Shown: positions 1 to 11,924, counted from the stretch's first letter. The stretch is 64,000 nt of DNA from Tilletia caries (GCA_032718865.1 JALUTQ010000001.1:2046001-2110000); one strand, 5' to 3'. Notes: generated by a model from the sequence alone, not told the origin. Numbers and translations: made by a program.

Positions 1-1562
1 CATATTTATTTGCAATGTAATGATTCTATACGGCAAGGAAGATGGAGCGGGTCAACATCGAATTCACGAAGGTAACGAGGAGAGCACACTGCAATACACG
101 GCTTACAAAAAAAAAATCGGCAAAAAAAATAATATGGAATCGGTCTTGGTGAGGGCGAGGTGAGCGAGGGGCGAAAGCAGGACCTTGATAAGGGGGGGGA
201 AGGGCGAGAGTGAGGAGACTGGTAGCGGTAGAAGTCGGAAGTCCACAAGAAAAAAGAGCATTTGTTAATTGTCAGCATGGTTCTGACTTCTGGATGGAGA
301 GCGACGCGTGACAGAAAAAATCGAGACGCGTCGCACTCACCTAGACGAGCCACGCGCGCCAGAAAGAGGCACCGACAGTGTCCACGATGCGAGGAATATC
401 TGTAATGAAGAAGGAATGGAAAGGAAGTAAGACAGTGTTAGTATTCCGCTCCGTGTGTGACGCAGAGCAGGGGAAAAACTCACGAGGCGCAGGGACGAGA
501 GCGGAGAACGGAGAGGCGGCAGCAGGAGGCCGGGGCAGAGAGAGATGGTGAGGTGGGCGGCCGGCGAGGAAGGTGGAAGACGGAGAGCCGGAGAGCGCCG
601 AGCGAGAGGAGGACGACAGGCCGGGGGAGGAAAAGAGAGGTCGACCGTCGAGCAGGCGATGATTCCTGTGAGGGAAGAAGAGATATCATGTCAGCACAAG
701 TTAGAGTAGTAGAGGTGACGATGAACAGGACGGCTATCACTACTCACGAGTCCTGGCGTCGGCGACGCCCACGGCCAGGGAAATCTTGAGCAGCCGAGCA
801 GGTGAGGTGTGGAGGAGATGAGGAAAACTGGAGAGACAGAGACGGTAAGAGATGGATGGTCAGAGAAAGAAGGGAAGTGACAGAAGAGGGAGGAACATGC
901 GACCTACCTTGACCTGGCAGAGGAGGAAGGTTTTGATCCAGGAAGTGCTGTGGAAAATCTGCGGAAAAAGGGGTGAGATCGTGGTGTGCGACGAGTCAGT
1001 CAGGCGCTGTGGTCGAGCCTGGCATTAACCCATATATCTGAAGCGCTCTCCCATTGATCCATTAATCATTAATCACGCCGGCATAAATCATTGGGATTCT
1101 TGAAGTCACCCAATATTTTCTTCAGAACGTTTTTACGGATATCAGAGCTCAGGACCTGGAAGATCATCGTTGACCGGTCGACCTGGGTCACAGTTATTCT
1201 CACCGCAACACAGTATGTCGCACTGGGCTGTACCGGTGCACCTCTTGCTCGCTATTCACTATATTTCTTACATAGATGTCATCCGTTCTCTGTAGGAAGC
1301 ATACGTGCGGCTCTCAGCGCCCTAAGCATTGTTGCTGTTGTATTGCTGACAGAATGATGCATCTCAGCTTGGACTCCGACGGGATGCTGCAACAGCGCAG
1401 AGATGTTGACCCTTGGCGCGTTGCCATTCCAGGAGGTACGAGATACCCATCCGCCACTGGTGCTCTGAACGACCGAACCAAAGCGAGATCAGCAATCTGT
1501 ACGAGAGTCATTCGTTTGGGCTTGCACTCACGATTTCGAGTGACTAAAGCTGCGTAGTTCTG
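1..1562. other. Stretch without a recognisable gene
   Basis: Purine-rich on the plus strand (long AG-rich runs at 400-950). Short open frames occur on both strands, but they are arginine-rich or low in complexity and none resembles a protein family. A gene lying mostly to the left of the window could end here; nothing supports it. Confidence 0.4.
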
Positions 1563-1910
1563 TCACTGGTCATCTTCGTCGTTATCGCCGTCGTCTTCCT
1601 TGCCGTCTTCCTTGCCGTCGTCCTTGTCGTCCTTGTCGTCTGCTTCAGCGTCTTCTTCATCGTCGTCCTCGTCCTCGTCGTCTTCTGCTTCTGCTTGTGT
1701 TTTGATTTCGTCTTCCTCGTCATCTTCTGCTTTTGCTTCTCGCCAGAGTCTGTAGCAGTCATCGCACCTAAATAGGGCCAATGACTCTGTGTACTTCGTT
1801 CTCCACCCCTTGCAATCTGGATTGTCGCACTCGTTTTTCTCGATGCTCGGATCGCCCATGTCTTCGTTGCACGTGCCGCAGTAAGATTGGTCGTGAATTT
1901 CCTCGCACAT
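1563..1910 (-). CDS. Small Cys-rich protein with long acidic tail (unknown function)
   Basis: I do not recognise this 115-residue single-exon frame. The N-terminal 55 residues carry seven cysteines, including CxxC pairs near residues 11-14 and 49-52 and a Cys-x4-Cys at 28-33, a spacing compatible with zinc binding. From about residue 60 to the end it is almost entirely Asp/Glu/Lys, encoded by imperfect trinucleotide repeats, so the tail is probably disordered and prone to length change. No signal peptide is evident. The nearest gene is the lysozyme-like gene more than 1 kb away on the same strand. The start is the first Met of the open frame. It could be a fragment of a larger zinc-finger protein; an intron joining it to upstream coding sequence cannot be excluded. 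Confidence 0.45.
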   Translation of the reverse strand: MCEEIHDQSYCGTCNEDMGDPSIEKNECDNPDCKGWRTKYTESLALFRCDDCYRLWREAKAEDDEEDEIKTQAEAEDDEDEDDDEEDAEADDKDDKDDGKEDGKEDDGDNDEDDQ

Positions 1911-2999
1911 CGATGTCGATTCGGCTAAGTTCCCTTTTGATCTGTAGAGAATAGTGACTGTGTAGCTGCTCTGTGTGTTCGTTTGCGTGTGTGAGGGGAG
2001 AAAGAAAGACGCAGAGAACAGATGTGTAGGTACCCCCGAGAGAAGCCCTTACTTATAGTCGACGGCGGGATTGGTTGATGAAGCATGCCAGTCTGATCCT
2101 GGAGGTCTCTGTGATTGACGAGCGATGAGACATCGATTGACGAACCAGGTTGGAGCTGGCCGAATCACATTCCCTGTACAAAGGGGTCAGATTGGGCGCT
2201 GATGTACAGTAGCAAGTTGTCAGCACCCTTTGTCCATGACGCTCACAGCTCATTCCTCACCGAAGATATGCCGATATGTATCCACCGCACGGAGGACAGG
2301 ACCGATCACGTTCTTGCCATTGTTGATCGCTGAATGGGCCCCATTAAGATTGATGAGCACTGTGGATATAGAAAAGGGAAGAAGGGGAGCAGAAGATGTA
2401 TTTGATGCGGACCTATGGTTTTCCCTGTATATATCAAAAGATCCAGAATTCAGTCAGCAGTCAGGCCTGCGACAATGTCCTTGCTGTCATTGTCTATACT
2501 CTCACAGGCTTTGCGTTATCTCTCTCACAGTCCAAACGACGAACATGTGTTCCTGGAACGTGTACGTTGTCCTAGTACTACGCGTTCGAGTCGTGACGCC
2601 CTTCACCTCCATGACACGGGCGCTTTTTGCCGCTTTGACTCTGGACCATGGTGGATGAATTCGAGAAGTCGTTGTGAAAGAGAGGGAAGCTGAGAACGGT
2701 ACACAAATGAAGGGATGAAGATCTTCAACTTCAAGAATGAAAGTAGAAGACAGAGTCCAGTGATTTAGATGAAGCAGAAAAAAGATCGCATCGTGGCGGA
2801 CCCAGTTTGAGCTGCGGATTGCACATCAAAAGGCGCCCCAGCAGCCAGCCACCGTCCATTAGGCTCCCTTGCGATGGATGCGAAAGATTGCTCCGTCAAT
2901 CTGAGAAAGAGAGACTGGGTCAGCCCTTGTTGGTAATTCCAATCATATCTTGAGCATGATGGTTGATGCTTACAGCTGTCGTAGCATTCTCCACCGCCA
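1911..2999. other. Intergenic stretch, nothing recognised
   Basis: About 1.1 kb between the acidic protein and the 3' end of the lysozyme-like gene. Only short frames without family resemblance are present. The right part probably contains the 3' UTR of the gene ending at 3000. Confidence 0.4.
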
Positions 3000-3887
3000 C
3001 TACGCCTTACGGTAGTATCCTCCCCCTCCATTTATTTCCTTGCCCCACGAGCAAAGATTGCGAGCCGAAACAACCCGTTGTTGGTAACGTTCAGGACTGA
3101 AGAAGAGGTCAGCCATCGCTGGTCCATACGGAGTGTAACGTGAAGACGTCTCGCGTCCAACTCACTATCCACGGTGCTGGACCTGCTGCGCGAGCGTACC
3201 GGGGTCCATGCTACAGGCGATGCAACAAATCGGATGAGTTCAGCCACGAGAGGAGGCAGCAGGTTATACAGAGGACTCACTTCTGCCATCCGCTGATGCG
3301 GACCATCTGGTACAAGAATATCTGGGTGGCATAAGCGGGATCCACTATGAAATTGATGTGAAGGCAGCATAAGTGGACGAAGTTACTGTTGATGGAAGCC
3401 AGCTTATGCTCTGGAACTCACTATCGGCCCCGATGTTCCTGAACCTGCTGGCTGGATACTGGAATATACCGACATAGTCTTGCTCGGTTGTAACCCCGTC
3501 GTAATGGTAGTTCATCGAGGCCGGCACCCTGCTATTGGCGTAGATGTAGATTTCCGTCTCAGTAATTGCGGCGGTCATTGCAGCAAGACAAGCCTGGTAA
3601 GGCGCGTTGGTGTTGTAGTTCAACGCGGTCTGGGTGATGGTTCTGGTGTTCCTCTCTTGGGCCTCGGTGAGCTGGACCCTCATGGTGGTGCCGGTGGTAG
3701 GGCTGTCGGTGGTCTTGACGAACTTCTCAGGGGTGGTGTTGGCTTCTGTGGCCGAGTCGTGGCCGGGGATAGGTTTGCCGGTGATCTTGACGAACTTCTC
3801 AGGGGTGACTTTGGCTTTTGTGGCCGAGTCGAGTGCAAAGGCACTAGCAAGAGCGGGCAAAAGGACAATGAGGGAGGAGAATCGCAT
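3000..3887 (-). CDS. Secreted lysozyme-like protein of a type common in actinobacteria
   Basis: Reconstructed as four exons (3887-3422, 3344-3281, 3210-3166, 3096-3000), which sum to 672 nt and 223 residues; each intron is 69-77 bp with GTGAG donors and AG acceptors. The protein starts with a signal peptide (residues 1-18, ending in ALASA). Two imperfect copies of a segment containing TPEKFVK follow at about residues 27-60. The C-terminal half has the string VGIFQYPASRF, then MDPAYATQIFLYQM, SGWQNMDPGTLAQQVQ and YPERY. In my knowledge of families this order matches the domain found next to NlpC/M23 peptidases in actinobacteria and their phages, where it reads GLFQQRP, DPVYAT.FY, GW..M....AAQ.VQ and YP..Y. 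That supports a lysozyme-like, cell-wall-directed secreted protein. The usual Gln-Glu-Ser just before the Gly-Leu-Phe block is replaced by a Thr-Glu-Thr-Glu stretch, so activity is uncertain. A single-exon reading stops after 180 residues and loses the conserved block. Confidence 0.7.
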
Positions 3888-3967
3888 CTTGTGGGCAGGG
3901 TCAGAGGGGAGGAAGCGGATGGAAGTAGAGAGCTGCAGAAGAGGGGGAAGAATCCAAGAACAGTTCG

Positions 3968-3979
3968 CCCTTTTTATGC
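3968..3979 (-). promoter_or_regulatory. TATA-like box of the lysozyme-like gene
   Basis: On the minus strand the sequence reads GCATAAAAAGGG about 80-90 bp before the ATG at 3887, a plausible distance for a fungal core promoter. Confidence 0.45.
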
Positions 3980-5395
3980 AATCTGCAAATAGGATAGGTC
4001 AAGACGAGAGAGAAGGCGTGTCAGTTGCACGTAGATGCTGCGCTTGCTTGCTTCGGCCTGCTGTCCGCGCTATGTACATGAGGATCTCCTCGACTCAGAT
4101 CCCCAAGGTCCAGACCCCATAGCCCCTGTGTACCTTTCCCTAAAGCTAGTACCCGACGGACAAAGCGAGCGCGGCGGTTCGAGCGCGAGAGTGACAGAAG
4201 CTGTGAAGAAGTGAAAACAGAAGCAGAACGGAGAGAGAGGGTGAGCTGATGAGTCGAGGCTGGAAAGTTCTTTGGAGAGCTTGGCGTGGGTCGTGAGCGT
4301 CAGGAACGATCTATCCCAGGTTAGATGTGGTAGCTCGTTATGAGGTTCGGTGAGAGCTTGGTTCGCGGATGAGTGTATGTAGATCCTTAATCTTATACAA
4401 GTATAAGTGGAGACGCCCTGCGGGCGGTGGCCGTGTAGAATGAGAAAATTGGCCAGTGAACAAATTCGCAACACCGTCCGCAAAAGTGGGTTGCTACATA
4501 TGTAAAGACCCACTCACCACCAAGTAGAAATACAGTCAGGGCTTTCGCCAGTATAAAGTCGAGATATCAGTCATGTAGAGGGAGAGTCAGTCATCCAAAT
4601 CATATGTTTGTTGTGAGAGAGAATCGTAAGCCAGTCGTGCTGTCAAGAAGAGGCAAGTCTGTCATGTGTAGACGACCGAACTCATTTTGGCGCAGCCGTT
4701 CTTGATGGGTAATAGCCACATCAGCCGTCGTTGCGAGGCACCATCACTAACATTTCAAACAACACATATCCAAGTCTCGATAACAATATGGGAATAATAT
4801 CAAAGAAACCGAAGCGCCTTTCTATGTGTTGTTTAGCTATGTGGTTGCTGAGAAAGCGGTATGCAAAGCGCGGTGTTTTATCTCAAAACACGGTTCTTGA
4901 CGTTGAGTCGAAAAACACTTGAAACCCTCGGCCAGACTTCACTTCGAAAGGACACTTGAAGAAGTTTGACAGAAAAAAACCACTGCGCGTACGCTTTGAG
5001 GCTTCCAAGTACATACAAATTACAATATACGTTCGCCATTCATCACTGTTCAGTTGAAACGAATGCTCTCAAATTGACTTGTGCGAAATCTCGGAAGAAA
5101 GAAGACTTCAGACGCAAAGTTACGGCTGTGGCCAGGTCGAAAAAAAATCTCAGTGTTAATCTTTAAATGTACACAGGAGCAACGACGAAAACGACCTTGT
5201 GGATTGTGATTCTTTTTCTGTACCACGACACTGGTCGCTGGTATTGGAACATATGTACTACCCTTGGTGACTGATGGAAATCATGTGTGAAGTTCTCCAC
5301 TCCTCTCAATAATGGGTTCCGATGTTGAGCGTTAAAGAGCACATAGGAAATTGGTGTGAACGGGCTAGGTACGGGATCAAAATGACTCTATGCGT
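3980..5395. other. Intergenic stretch, partly AT-rich
   Basis: No gene recognised. 4550-5350 is more AT-rich than its surroundings. Around 4935-4965 a single copy of the GGACACTTGAAGAAG-type motif that recurs at 5.8-6.2 kb is visible. Confidence 0.4.
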
Positions 5396-6500
5396 CTATG
5401 TACCGCTTTTTGGACATGGTGAAGCCTCCAGGTAGGGTCCAGGAAGGGAGATGGAAGAGAAGAGGGGTGGGGGAACGCCCCCAGCCGAATAGCACTTGCA
5501 AAGCGCGAGCGAAGGAGGGGTGCTGGACGCGGTTCCATATGTTAAAGAACACGTATCGATATTATTTGCGAGGACGCTTGGAAGGGGAAAGTATAGGTGG
5601 GTATTTACATACATCGTTTGCACTTGCAAGGACAGTTAGAAGGCGCCAGCACGCGGAGCGCAGAGGGAGGGAATTTACGCCCCCAGCAGGACATCACTTG
5701 CGAAGCGCGAGCGCAGGCGGCCCGCGGCAGGCCGCAGGATGCTATATGTTCAACAGGAATCGATACAAAATGGCGAGAACACTTGGGAGGAAGTAGTTTG
5801 TACACTGGTCGAACTTGCAAGGACATTTGGAAGGACCCTTAGAAGAAAGAAATGGACTTTGGAGTTTGCTGTTTGGACTTGAAAGGACATTGGAAGAACA
5901 CGTAAAAAGAAGGAAGCGAAATTTGGAAGGACACTGAGCAGAAGGAAGTGACGTTTGTAAGGATATTCAAGAGAAGGACACTTAAAAGAAGGAAGTGAAA
6001 TTTGGAAGGACACTGAGCAGAAGGAAAGTAACATTTGGAAGGACACTGAGCAGAAGGAAGTTTGTAGATTATGCATCGTTTGGACATGCGAGAACATTTG
6101 GAAGGACACTTAGAAGAAATAAGTAGATTATATACCGTTTGGATTTGGAAGGACACTTAGGAGAAGGAAGTAGATTGCACACCGGGAAGGGGGGGTCTGG
6201 GGGGGAACGCCCCCAGCCGAACGGCGGCGAGGAAGGAACGCTAGCCATGGCCCATGTCACACGGTGGCAGAGAGGGAGCGCTAGCCATATGAAAGAGAAT
6301 TGCGAAGACACGTGGAAAAGGTGAGCTTGATGTGCTGGACAGTCAACGTTTTCACGTGGAAGAAATCGATGCTGGGCAATGGAACTCTAGGAATACGACA
6401 CGTAGAATGCATAGACAGAAGGGGAGGGGGGGGTCTGGGGGGGGAACGCCCCCAGCGGGAGGTGATGAGGACGCCAGCGACGCCAGCCGCTAGAACCCGG
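5396..6500. repeat. Diverged tandem repeats and recurrent G5/C5 hairpin motif
   Basis: Between about 5815 and 6175 the plus strand is built of imperfect units around TTTGGAAGGACACTKAGMAG followed by AAGGAAGT, spaced roughly 30-45 bp and mixed with ACCGTTTGGA and TGTAGATTAT variants. The motif GGGGGAACGCCCCCAGC, self-complementary through its G5 and C5 arms, occurs near 5469, 6203 and 6440, with a partial copy (ACGCCCCCAGC) near 5676. The first and partial copies are followed by CACTTGCRAAGCGCGAGCG. Open frames crossing the repeats on both strands are by-products. Its nature (satellite, mobile-element remnant or former coding repeat) is unknown. Confidence 0.65.
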
Positions 6501-7195
6501 ATGTTGTGTTGAGGCGACTGGACGAAACCAACTCTAAATTACATACACGTGGACAGACTTGGGCGTTGGAGCGCGGGAAGCAGGCAGAACACGTGGGAAA
6601 GGCTCCGACGGACGCGAATCACCATAGCACAGAGAGGAAGCATTCTGTCAACTTGAGACTTGGTAGGAATGAGGATAGGTCTATGGAGCAGCGATAGGCA
6701 GAAGTTGAGGCTCTCAGAGTTGTGTGGTGAGCAGTGGTGAGGCGAGGAAGGAGCGCTCATAGTAAAACGGTATGACGATTTGCCACCGTTACAGCTTTAA
6801 AGGTAAGGGATAGACTCCAGTGCTTTCAGCGGCGAGTTGTGGTGGATGGCAGACAATGCGTCGTGGTGGACAGGTCGGTCCAGGTTTGCTTCGGGGCGGA
6901 TGAGAATGCTCGAGGACCAACCCTCTTTTTCCCCAAGCTACGTACCGCACCTAACTTGATGCTTGATGCATCTCATCGTTTTGCCTTCCCCTGCCATCGC
7001 TCGGTACGTCGCAAAGGACAAGGCCCCGACGAGGAGGTCACAGCGGCCTGCATGCCTTTGTCCCAGTTCCATCTTCTGGACTGATGCCATGGCACACATC
7101 TCCAAAATGCACGTCTGCCTGCAGCCTCGGCCTAAAACACCAGAAACTCTCGAGACGCTCTCTCTCTGGCAAATGATCCTGTCACGGACCCCCGG
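6501..7195. other. Stretch without a recognisable gene
   Basis: Only short frames that overlap on both strands. Nothing supports coding. Confidence 0.35.
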
Positions 7196-7197
7196 TA

Positions 7198-7922
7198 CAG
7201 AGACCGGACAGTGAGTGGGTCGTCGGACAGTGAGTGGGTCGGTCATCATAACTACCACACAACACAACAAAAGTAGTCGCAGACACATGTGCTGTATTCC
7301 TTAGCCCACAGCGACCCCGCCATGCAAATTTGAGACGTACTTTCCTTGCTAACGGCTGAGCTATGGTGCTGCGAGCAGGTCGAGGTCGATCTGAGATTTC
7401 GAGATTCATTGAAAAAAAAATGTACAACGACTTTGAACACCAATGACACCAAATCCACCTGAATAAGCAGTGTCAGAACAGAGAAAGAGTTTGGAGTACT
7501 ATCTAAGAAGAAAACGTAGCAGGTGTATTGAGGTGAATTGGTCCACTGGTTGAGGAGCTGGGTGGTCTGGAGTGCAGGGGTGGTTGGCGAGTTTGGGGGG
7601 GGTCGATGTTCGATCCGCCATGAGCGCTTTTGGATGAGACAAACTTCACTCAGAAGAGCTTCGCGATCGATCGCCCGATACAATGGATTGAAAATTGACC
7701 CACACACTGTCCAAAAATTTCTGAACTGTACATTTCTTCAGCACCACCGTTCTCAACGACCCGGCTATCAATGACCCTCAATCAAGCGGGAGGTACTTGC
7801 TATCTATGATAGCTACAATTCATTTCTTTGGAAGGCAGGGTGTTTATGTATTGTGTGTCGAGCTCGGAGGTGTGCAACGGCAAAAATGTGCGAATTTCGA
7901 CCCACTCACTGTCCGGTCTCTG
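7198..7922. mobile_element. 725-bp TA-flanked inverted-repeat element (Tc1/mariner-type MITE)
   Basis: A 25-bp perfect terminal inverted repeat is visible: CAGAGACCGGACAGTGAGTG plus GGTCG at 7198-7222, and its reverse complement at 7898-7922. The element is bounded by TA at 7196-7197 and 7923-7924, the target duplication of the Tc1/mariner superfamily. Just inside the left end, CGGACAGTGAGTGGGTCG is repeated as a direct copy (about 7221-7240). No transposase can be recognised in the interior, so it is a non-autonomous element. The perfect TIRs suggest it is fairly young. Confidence 0.85.
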
Positions 7923-7924
7923 TA

Positions 7925-9870
7925 CTCCGGATGTCTGTTTGGCCTTGATTTGATCACACGATTACAGGCCGGCCCACGACGTCAAGTGTCCATTGGCGTA
8001 AATTGTATTGTCCGATGTAACCTCCAGGACCGAATTGTGGCAGTCAGAAGGGACCTTGCCTGGTCTCCTTCACTTGACACCTTTCGAATTGTCGCCCGTC
8101 TCGGAGGCACCTGACACATGATCGCTAATAACCGCTCTCTCCTCAATCCTTTCTTCTCATCCTTCCCTCTCTGCTCCCTCTCTTTTTTGGTTTCCATCCT
8201 CTGATGACAGTTTTGCTGAGACGAGGTCCTCTCTATCTCGAACAGAATATAAAACTATCCGTGGGCGAATGAAGCAAAAGTTCTCGGTGTGCGAACTCAT
8301 CGACTGGTCGCCGAGCAGCATCTCCAGCTCGGCAAGATTGGCATCAGCAGCTAGTATATGTCCAGCAGGCCATCGTCACCGAGGCTCGTCAACTTTCCGC
8401 CAGCTGGAGGGCTCGTTCTCCGTTACTATTTGTTTCATCATTATTAGTCTGCCGTCTAACACAGGTGAGCATCGTGCATTATCTTCTTGTTACGAAAGTC
8501 TTCTTCATGGGAATTGGGAATGGTGACGTCCTGCTCTTCAATAGGCCAGACAATGGATCATCCTCTCTCGCTGAACCTCCCAGTGCTCCAAGGAGACCAA
8601 AAAGCCACCGCCATCGCCGATCTTTCCCGGCCTCCATTTCAACAACAAGCCAGACACTGTTGAGGACTGTGCAGGAGGACCCGACATCGCCCACAATCTC
8701 ACTTCTTCGACCTATTCTAGCCGAGTGGTCGAGCTGAGTATGAGTGACCGGTATTGCTCAATTTACAGCACGGGATGGCGCTGATTGCGTTCTTCGTTCT
8801 CACATTGAAATCGCTCTGTAGAGACCCAAATATCCTGCCACCAGTAGACTCAAGACAAACGCGAGCAGGAACCCACGATCTGGAGCATGGTTTGGCAACC
8901 TCAACGTGATCTTCACGCCCCTCTTCGACCGCAATTTGATCGGTCGTACTGCCAAGATCATGCAACCCGCTGATACTGTCTAACCCTGGTGTAGAACAGC
9001 GTGAGTCTCCCTGTCCCATCTTTCCACTTGTTTAAGACGGCGTACTGCTCACATAGTCACATCCTTCTTTCCCTCGATTATCGCAACCAGACGTCATCAA
9101 TGCTCAGTCCCTCTATTTCCTAGTTCCGCCTCGCGACCAAGCCAGCGTTACTCGCATATTCTGCTCTCCTTTACAGCTCTACCACAGGAGCCGCGTCATA
9201 GCTCTCATGAACAGGGACGTCTCGAAATTTTCACCCTGCTCAACAACCACATCGTTGCTGGCCCCGAGTTCTACCAGGTCGACTGGGCACAAGTCCGAAG
9301 CCGAATTATCTCCAACTCCTGAACAAACAAATCGTCGATCTCCCAGTTCCGAGCCCACAACAAACCGCTTCAGGTCGCATTCGCTAATACCAGGCTGTTC
9401 CTATTGACGAAGATGACAGAACTCGTCGCGATGGGTGCAATATCGTTGACATTTTGGAGAAAAAGTAAGCCTTTGGTCCTACGACCTTCATTATGGATAT
9501 GAAGACGTGGCTGTACAGTAATCGAGATGAGATTCGTGAGGACTCTTCTTGAGTCGGCCACATTCCACATACCTTGTTCTCTTCATCTCTGGAGTCTGGT
9601 CCGGACTCGAATGATGCAGAGAAGGAAGCTCGCAATTCATAGGACATAGACGATTGATGTGATATTGGACTTCGAACGTGGCAATGTTTATACGACAAAT
9701 ACAGATTCAGATTCTCTTTCTGCTTGGCAGGGTATGGCAGCGATGCGGAACACAAAGGTGTTGACTGCGCCTTGGGAGAAGACCACTACGAGGCGCAGTC
9801 GGAGCTGTGGGACCCGATTGAAGCACGAATCAGCTCACGAACATCTGCGCAGAGGCTGAGCCACAGCTAC
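7925..9870. other. Gene-free stretch with possible degenerate coding sequence
   Basis: A TATA-like string (GAATATAAAACT) lies near 8246. Several short plus-strand frames at 8.27-9.5 kb look like fragments of a former gene: intron-like GT...AG pairs are present, but stops interrupt every frame. I could not assemble a continuous protein or recognise a family. Confidence 0.3.
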
Positions 9871-10479
9871 TCACCAGCCGTCTCCGTTACCGATGCAGAC
9901 GCGCTGGCCTGCCTCATCGTAGTAGCGTCCGTTGACCGTGCCGCCGGGCTGGGCGCCGTTCTGAGGAGCGCCGCAGCCGTCGAGGATCTTGCCGACGATC
10001 TCCTTGAGAACCTCGGGCCGCTGATTTAGATTCGAGATGAGCGGGTGGGGTGGTCAGTAACCTCGTTGTCCGACTTGACTATGGAGTCAGAGGTAGAACT
10101 CACCCAGTTGTCGACAGTCGAGTAGACGCAGCAGTCGAGTGGACCGCCGCCCGGGCTGTCGGGCAAGCTTGCACATGAGAGGACGTCGTGCTTTGCGCCG
10201 ACGCCGTAGCTGCACTGGTTCTCGGTCTATGCGAAGGAAGTAGAGAAGGAGAGGCTGAGCATCAGCTGACTGACCTGATCAAGAAGCTGGTAGCGTCAGC
10301 GAAGACAAGGACTCACGTTGATGTTGTCAAGGTCGAGGTTGCGGCACGCTGCGAGGGGGGGCGTCGCCGGTGACACCGCACTCGAGCTTGGGCTCGTCAC
10401 GGGCCCGGAGAATGGCAGCGTTGGCGCTGGAGAAGGCGGCGACGAGGGTGAAGAGGGCGGCGAAGGAAGCGGAGCGCAT
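9871..10479 (-). pseudogene. Cys-rich small secreted protein, apparent single-base frameshift
   Basis: Three exons can be read (10479-10317, 10226-10104, 10020-9871; introns 90 and 83 bp). The product starts with a signal peptide (MRSASFAALFTLVAAFSSANA). It then has the block CGVTGDAPLAAC, four spaced cysteines, a CCVY pair, GCG and RVC, giving the order C-C-C-C-CC-C-C. The exon lengths sum to 436 nt, one more than a whole number of codons. The signal-peptide frame and the CGVTGDAP...RNLD frame are joined only if the C7 run (plus-strand G7 at 10355-10361) had six bases. So the gene is either broken by a one-base insertion or the homopolymer is mis-sequenced. The block order matches the intact neighbour at 11925-12541, so the two are paralogues. 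The function is unknown; secretion and many cysteines fit an extracellular or effector-like role (inference). Confidence 0.65.
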
Positions 10480-10584
10480 CTTGAAAGAGTATGAATGTGA
10501 AGAGATGTGAAAAGAAGCTGAGGCAAAAGAGTAGCAAGTGAGAGATGAGTGGGTCAGAGGAAACGGAAGAGCTGCGTTGGGCTC

Positions 10585-10596
10585 CCTTTATATATA
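10585..10596 (-). promoter_or_regulatory. TATA box of the Cys-rich gene at 10479
   Basis: Minus-strand TATATATAAAGG about 105 bp before the ATG. Confidence 0.6.
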
Positions 10597-10599
10597 GCA

Positions 10600-11924
10600 G
10601 CTGGAAAGAGACTGTCAGCGGCTTTGGGCCTCCCTTGCAAGTCCCCCTCTTAGAAAATACGAAGTGATGGTTTCTGCGCTGCAGCCTGCGATCATCACCG
10701 CGTCATCTGCACGCATCGAGGCCAGGCGCCAGCTGCCAGGATTCAGGAACAGTGCAGAGGGCGTCGTTCCGCTCACGGAGTCATGGCCCTTCACTGACCA
10801 CTACAGCCGATCGGCGCGGGCGACAGCACTGCGAACCGAGACTGCTGCTGAAGAGATCAGCGGTCACTGTCAGCGGTCAGGCGGTGGATCGTGGTGGTGA
10901 GCGGTGAGCAGGAGCAACTGAGCAGCCAAGATTCGACGCCCACAGCTGAATGAACGCACTCCGGGTGATTCTAGCGTCGGGTCGAAGATGTAATCAGTTT
11001 CGGTGGCGTGGGTAAATCTGCAATTGCGCCCCGCACTTCTGTGGCGCTTGGCAGGGTATGTAAATAACTAGATAAATCAAGTGTGCAGAACGCGCACCAT
11101 GTTTCCATGCATGCTGTGGTTTTGTTCAGCATGTTCTTCGGGATGCCAAGGCCTACTATACTGCTAGCTTCCGAAAAGCTATGTACCGACGCCTTGGGCG
11201 CTTCGGCCTGCCTGTGACACGTGAAAGCGCGTATGTAGCGACTATAGCGGCCTAGCGCCGTACCTCGATGTACGCCCCGGGACACTCCCAGCCAGTCCGC
11301 CAGGGCTGCTGGTGTACCTTGCTGTAGAAAGGTTTCGAACGATATGTCCGATGCGATCGCAGCTGCCGTTCTCAGCTGGGCGCCGGGCGCTGACGCACTG
11401 ATGCTGACGGCTGATGGCTGGTAGCTGATGCGCTGATGGCTGAGGAAACATACGCGCATCATGCAGACAGTCCAAGATGTGCATGTGCGTCTTTCCATGC
11501 ATATCCTCAGCTGTGCAGAATGCAGATCGACGTGGGTGTGAGGCCGCCACGTTCATGAACGCGTACACTGAGGCGCTGGCCGCTCACGGGCTGAATAGTC
11601 AGCAAGGTAGACACTTCATCTCGCAGGGTCAGGCCCTCGATCTGGTCATCAGGGCTGCCATCCGACCGGTCTGCTAAGCTGGACTCAAGGTATGAAATAG
11701 TCGTATGTACAAGATGCAAGAGAGTTGTCCATGAATGTCGAACAGATGAATACCTCCAAGCAAGCGAAGGGGCGGATGACACGTTAGGAGCAGACAACAT
11801 CACAACAAGGTTCTTTGTGAAAATCTTGTTCATTGATTGTACAGTAGCTTTGATCGAAATTACAGTCAAGTGCGGAAGAGTGCCGTTGCAGTATGAGAGA
11901 GCAGGGGCAGGGTAGATAGTGCTT
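10600..11924. other. Intergenic stretch
   Basis: 1.3 kb between the two Cys-rich secreted genes. Minus-strand frames near 11.0-11.5 kb are open but resemble nothing known. Around 11380-11440 there is a short tract of repeated GCTGATGG/GCTGATGC. Confidence 0.35.

Noticed and set aside
3345..3887. Single-exon 180-residue version of the lysozyme-like protein
   Set aside because: It reads through a GTGAGT donor into non-conserved residues, whereas splicing at four exons restores the conserved DPAYAT, SGWQNM and YPERY blocks.
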